Origin: Chloroflexaceae bacterium UBA1466 | Lineage (GTDB): Bacteria > Chloroflexota > Chloroflexia > Chloroflexales > Chloroflexaceae | Length of the DNA stretch: 7,417 nucleotides | Assembly: GCA_002325605.1 (NCBI GenBank) | Contig: DCSM01000031.1 | Span: 36,058 to 43,474, forward strand | Reading direction: 5' to 3' | Part shown: in pieces, positions 6,601 to 7,417 of the stretch | Layout: the number at the start of each line of letters is the position of its first letter | How positions within the stretch are numbered: position 1 is the stretch's first letter | The notes under the pieces: model-generated | The model's input: only the letters and a program-made list of their open reading frames with translations | Databases searched by the model: none | What the model was told of the DNA's origin: nothing | Translations under genes and position numbers: made by a program

Positions 6601-7265
6601 TACGGCGCAGCGTCTGGATTATGGGCGGCGACGGTTGGGCCTACGACATTGGCTACGGCGGGCTGGATCACGTTTTGGCTTCAGGGCGCAACGTCAATGT
6701 TTTGGTCTTGGATACCGAAGTCTATTCCAACACGGGCGGGCAGGCTTCCAAATCTACGCCTCGTGCTGCGGTAGCCAAGTTTGCGGCGCAGGGCAAAGAC
6801 ATTTCCAAGAAAGACTTGGGCATGATCGCCATGTCTTACGGTTATGTTTATGTGGCGCGGCTGGCGATGGGAGCCGATTATCAGCAGACGTTGAAAGCCA
6901 TTTTGGAAGCCGAGGCGTTTGATGGCCCCTCGTTACTGATTGCCTATAGCCACTGTATTGCTCACGGCATTGACATGCGGAAAGGGTATGAGCAGCAAAA
7001 ACTGGCGGTACAATCGGGCTTCTGGCCGCTCTATCGCTTCAACCCGAATCTGGTCAAGGTGGGCAAAAATCCGCTGGCGCTCGACTCGAAACCCCCCACG
7101 ATTCCCTTTGAGAAATACGCCTACAACGAGACTCGCTATAAGATGCTCGTGCAAAGCGATGAGGAACGAGCCGAAGTGTTGATGAAACACGCGCAAGAAG
7201 ATGTTGATAGTCGCTGGCGCTTGCACCAACAAATGGTTGCAGCCTTTGAACCGATTGTAAAATAG
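3699..7265 (+). CDS. nifJ: Pyruvate:ferredoxin (flavodoxin) oxidoreductase, homodimeric type
   Basis: This 1188-aa cytoplasmic enzyme converts pyruvate, CoA and oxidised ferredoxin/flavodoxin to acetyl-CoA, CO2 and reduced carrier, using TPP and three [4Fe-4S] clusters. Domains in order: pyruvate/TPP domain I with YPITPSTPMGE (28-38) and domain II (to about 415); gamma domain (from about 426, IRCLFWGLGADGTVGANKN); EKR (681-683); two-cluster ferredoxin domain (Cys697/700/703/707 and Cys753/756/759/763, each CxxCxxCxxxCP); and the C-terminal TPP domain. Proximal-cluster ligands are Cys827, Cys830, Cys855 and Cys1086; the TPP/Mg motif starts GDGWAYD (Asp978) and continues to TEVYSNTGG (Thr1006, Val1008, Asn1011). 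I chose GTG 3699 because AAGGGGA lies 6 nt upstream and the family begins MTRTTITIDGNEAA. With it, Thr31, Glu64 and Arg114 have the D. africanus enzyme's numbers, and later active-site residues are offset by a constant 15. The frame is open to about 3501 without conserved sequence. The long C-terminal extension of the D. africanus protein is absent. The gene seems monocistronic, and its role in nitrogen fixation is not implied. Confidence 0.97.
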   Translation: MTRTTITIDGNEAAATIAHKLSEVIAIYPITPSTPMGELADAWSAVHRPNLWGTVPLVAEMQSEGGAAGALHGAIQTGALTTTFTASQGLLLMIPNMYKIAAELTPSVFHVTARTIATHALSIFGDQSDVMAVRATGFALLASNSVQESHDIAAISHAATLEARVPFLHFFDGFRISHEVSKMELLDDDDLRALINEDLIRAHRARAMSPEHPVIRGTSQNPDEFFQARETVNPYYDACPGIVQAVMDRFAKITGRQYGLFEYVGAPDAESVVIVMGSGAETVQETAQYLIDKENAKIGVVKVRLYRPFSVDHFLKVLPASTKRIAVLDRTKEPGGTGEPLYVDIITALSEGLAQGTAPFSTMPRIIGGRYGLSSKDFTPAQAKAVFAELQKDKPKNHFTIGINDDVTHTSLEYDPTFAIEDPKTIRCLFWGLGADGTVGANKNSIKIIGEETDNFAQGYFVYDSKKSGSYTVSHLRFGPNPISSHYLVSQAEFIACHQFPFLERYDILKSAAPGATFLLNSTFDKDQVWDQLPRETQATIIQKKLHFHVIDAYEVARKTGMGGRINTIMQTCFFAISGVLPREQAIEKIKEAIKKTYGKRGEAVIQQNYQAVDQTLANLHEVKVPESVTSTLVMRPAVPANAPAFVRDVLGKMIAGNGGDLPVSAMPKDGTFPTGTTKWEKRNIALEIPVWEPDLCIQCNQCAYVCPHAVIRPKVYDPALLANAPATFKSRDAKFKEFPGTKYTIQVSPEDCTGCELCVEVCPAKDKTKVGRKAINMASQPPIRESENANWEFFLSLPEVDRTKLSLTNIKNSQLLEPLFEFSGACSGCGETPYIKLVSQLFGDRMIVANATGCTSIYGGNLPTTPWSANKDGRGPAWANSLFEDNAEFGLGMRLTLDKQQEYAQELVKQFASDLGTELVEGLLKADQSSEAGIKTQRELVAQLKAKITGIDSSPARDLLSIADSLVRRSVWIMGGDGWAYDIGYGGLDHVLASGRNVNVLVLDTEVYSNTGGQASKSTPRAAVAKFAAQGKDISKKDLGMIAMSYGYVYVARLAMGADYQQTLKAILEAEAFDGPSLLIAYSHCIAHGIDMRKGYEQQKLAVQSGFWPLYRFNPNLVKVGKNPLALDSKPPTIPFEKYAYNETRYKMLVQSDEERAEVLMKHAQEDVDSRWRLHQQMVAAFEPIVK

Positions 7266-7327
7266 GTTTTAAGGTAAGCGTTCGCAAGCTATTTCGCTTG
7301 GGAAAAGCGCAAACTAATTCAGACGAT

Positions 7328-7373
7328 GAGCCTTGGGGCGGGTATGGCGAGCGACCTGCTCGCCCCAGGCTTG
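7328..7373 (+). repeat. Large imperfect hairpin downstream of nifJ
   Basis: The arm 7328-7340 (GAGCCTTGGGGCG) pairs with 7361-7372 (CGCCCCAGGCTT), with one bulged T and one G-U pair. An alternative inner hairpin GGCGAGC (7346-7352) with GCTCGCC (7358-7364) has a 5-nt loop and is perfect over 7 bp. The two structures share bases 7361-7364 and so compete. It could be part of a terminator or a palindromic repeat element. Confidence 0.5.
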
Positions 7374-7389
7374 TCTTTATAAGCCTTTT
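7367..7389 (+). terminator. Probable intrinsic terminator of nifJ
   Basis: AGGCTTG (7367-7373) pairs with TAAGCCT (7380-7386), including one G-U, around a 6-nt loop (TCTTTA), and the stem runs into TTTT (7386-7389). It lies about 100 nt after the nifJ stop. The T tract is short, so confidence is moderate, and its 5' arm is shared with the larger upstream hairpin. Confidence 0.45.
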
Positions 7390-7417
7390 GCGCTTGCCGT
7401 TGCCTGAGCTTGCCGAA
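7390..7417 (-). repeat. Partial dispersed repeat related to those in the TPR gene (cut by window edge)
   Basis: The minus strand reads TTCGGCAAGCTCAGGCAACG and onward, built of GGCAA/GCTCAGG-type blocks. Its core CAAGCTCAGG (complement of 7403-7412) is identical to 398-407 within the TPR gene, in opposite orientation. It also resembles the TTCGACAAGCTCAGG-type motif that I recall as dispersed in many bacterial genomes. It continues beyond the window. Confidence 0.5.

Overview
The window carries two complete genes and the 3' part of a third. Gene content and style suggest an anaerobic or facultatively anaerobic bacterium, most likely a Chloroflexota (Anaerolineae-type) or a filamentous relative. 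The grounds are a homodimeric-type pyruvate:ferredoxin oxidoreductase next to a large multidomain TPR regulator of the kind common in Chloroflexota and cyanobacteria, clear Shine-Dalgarno sites, and coding DNA of roughly medium GC. This taxonomic guess is an inference from style and memory of the families; no marker gene is present.

Layout. Positions 1-1842 (+) hold the C-terminal 613 codons of a TPR-repeat protein whose N-terminus lies outside the window; its upstream half probably contains a STAND/AAA-type ATPase. It is interrupted at two domain boundaries by very GC-rich, low-complexity, in-frame repeat DNA (1-66 and about 369-500). A hairpin with a T-rich tail (2009-2043) lies in the gap to the convergent gene at 2092-3138 (-), a protein-kinase-fold small-molecule phosphotransferase (APH/homoserine kinase II superfamily). 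A 560-bp divergent control region (3139-3698) follows, with an extended -10 promoter and a predicted ~197-nt leader for nifJ. Positions 3699-7265 (+) encode a complete 1188-aa pyruvate:ferredoxin (flavodoxin) oxidoreductase. The last 152 bp hold hairpins, a probable terminator, and part of a dispersed repeat related to the repeats inside the TPR gene.

The three genes do not form an operon: the first two converge and the last two diverge. NifJ links glycolysis to reduced ferredoxin and acetyl-CoA. The kinase and the TPR protein have no sequence-evident link to it. Both the kinase and nifJ have open reading frames that extend upstream of the likely true start; Shine-Dalgarno sites, and for nifJ residue-by-residue agreement with the characterised Desulfovibrio africanus enzyme, favour the shorter starts given here.

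I do not see a defence system, CRISPR array, transposase or RNA gene. The most unusual signal is the stop-free GC-rich repeat family, which appears in-frame inside a gene, in two different reading frames, and again in opposite orientation downstream of nifJ.
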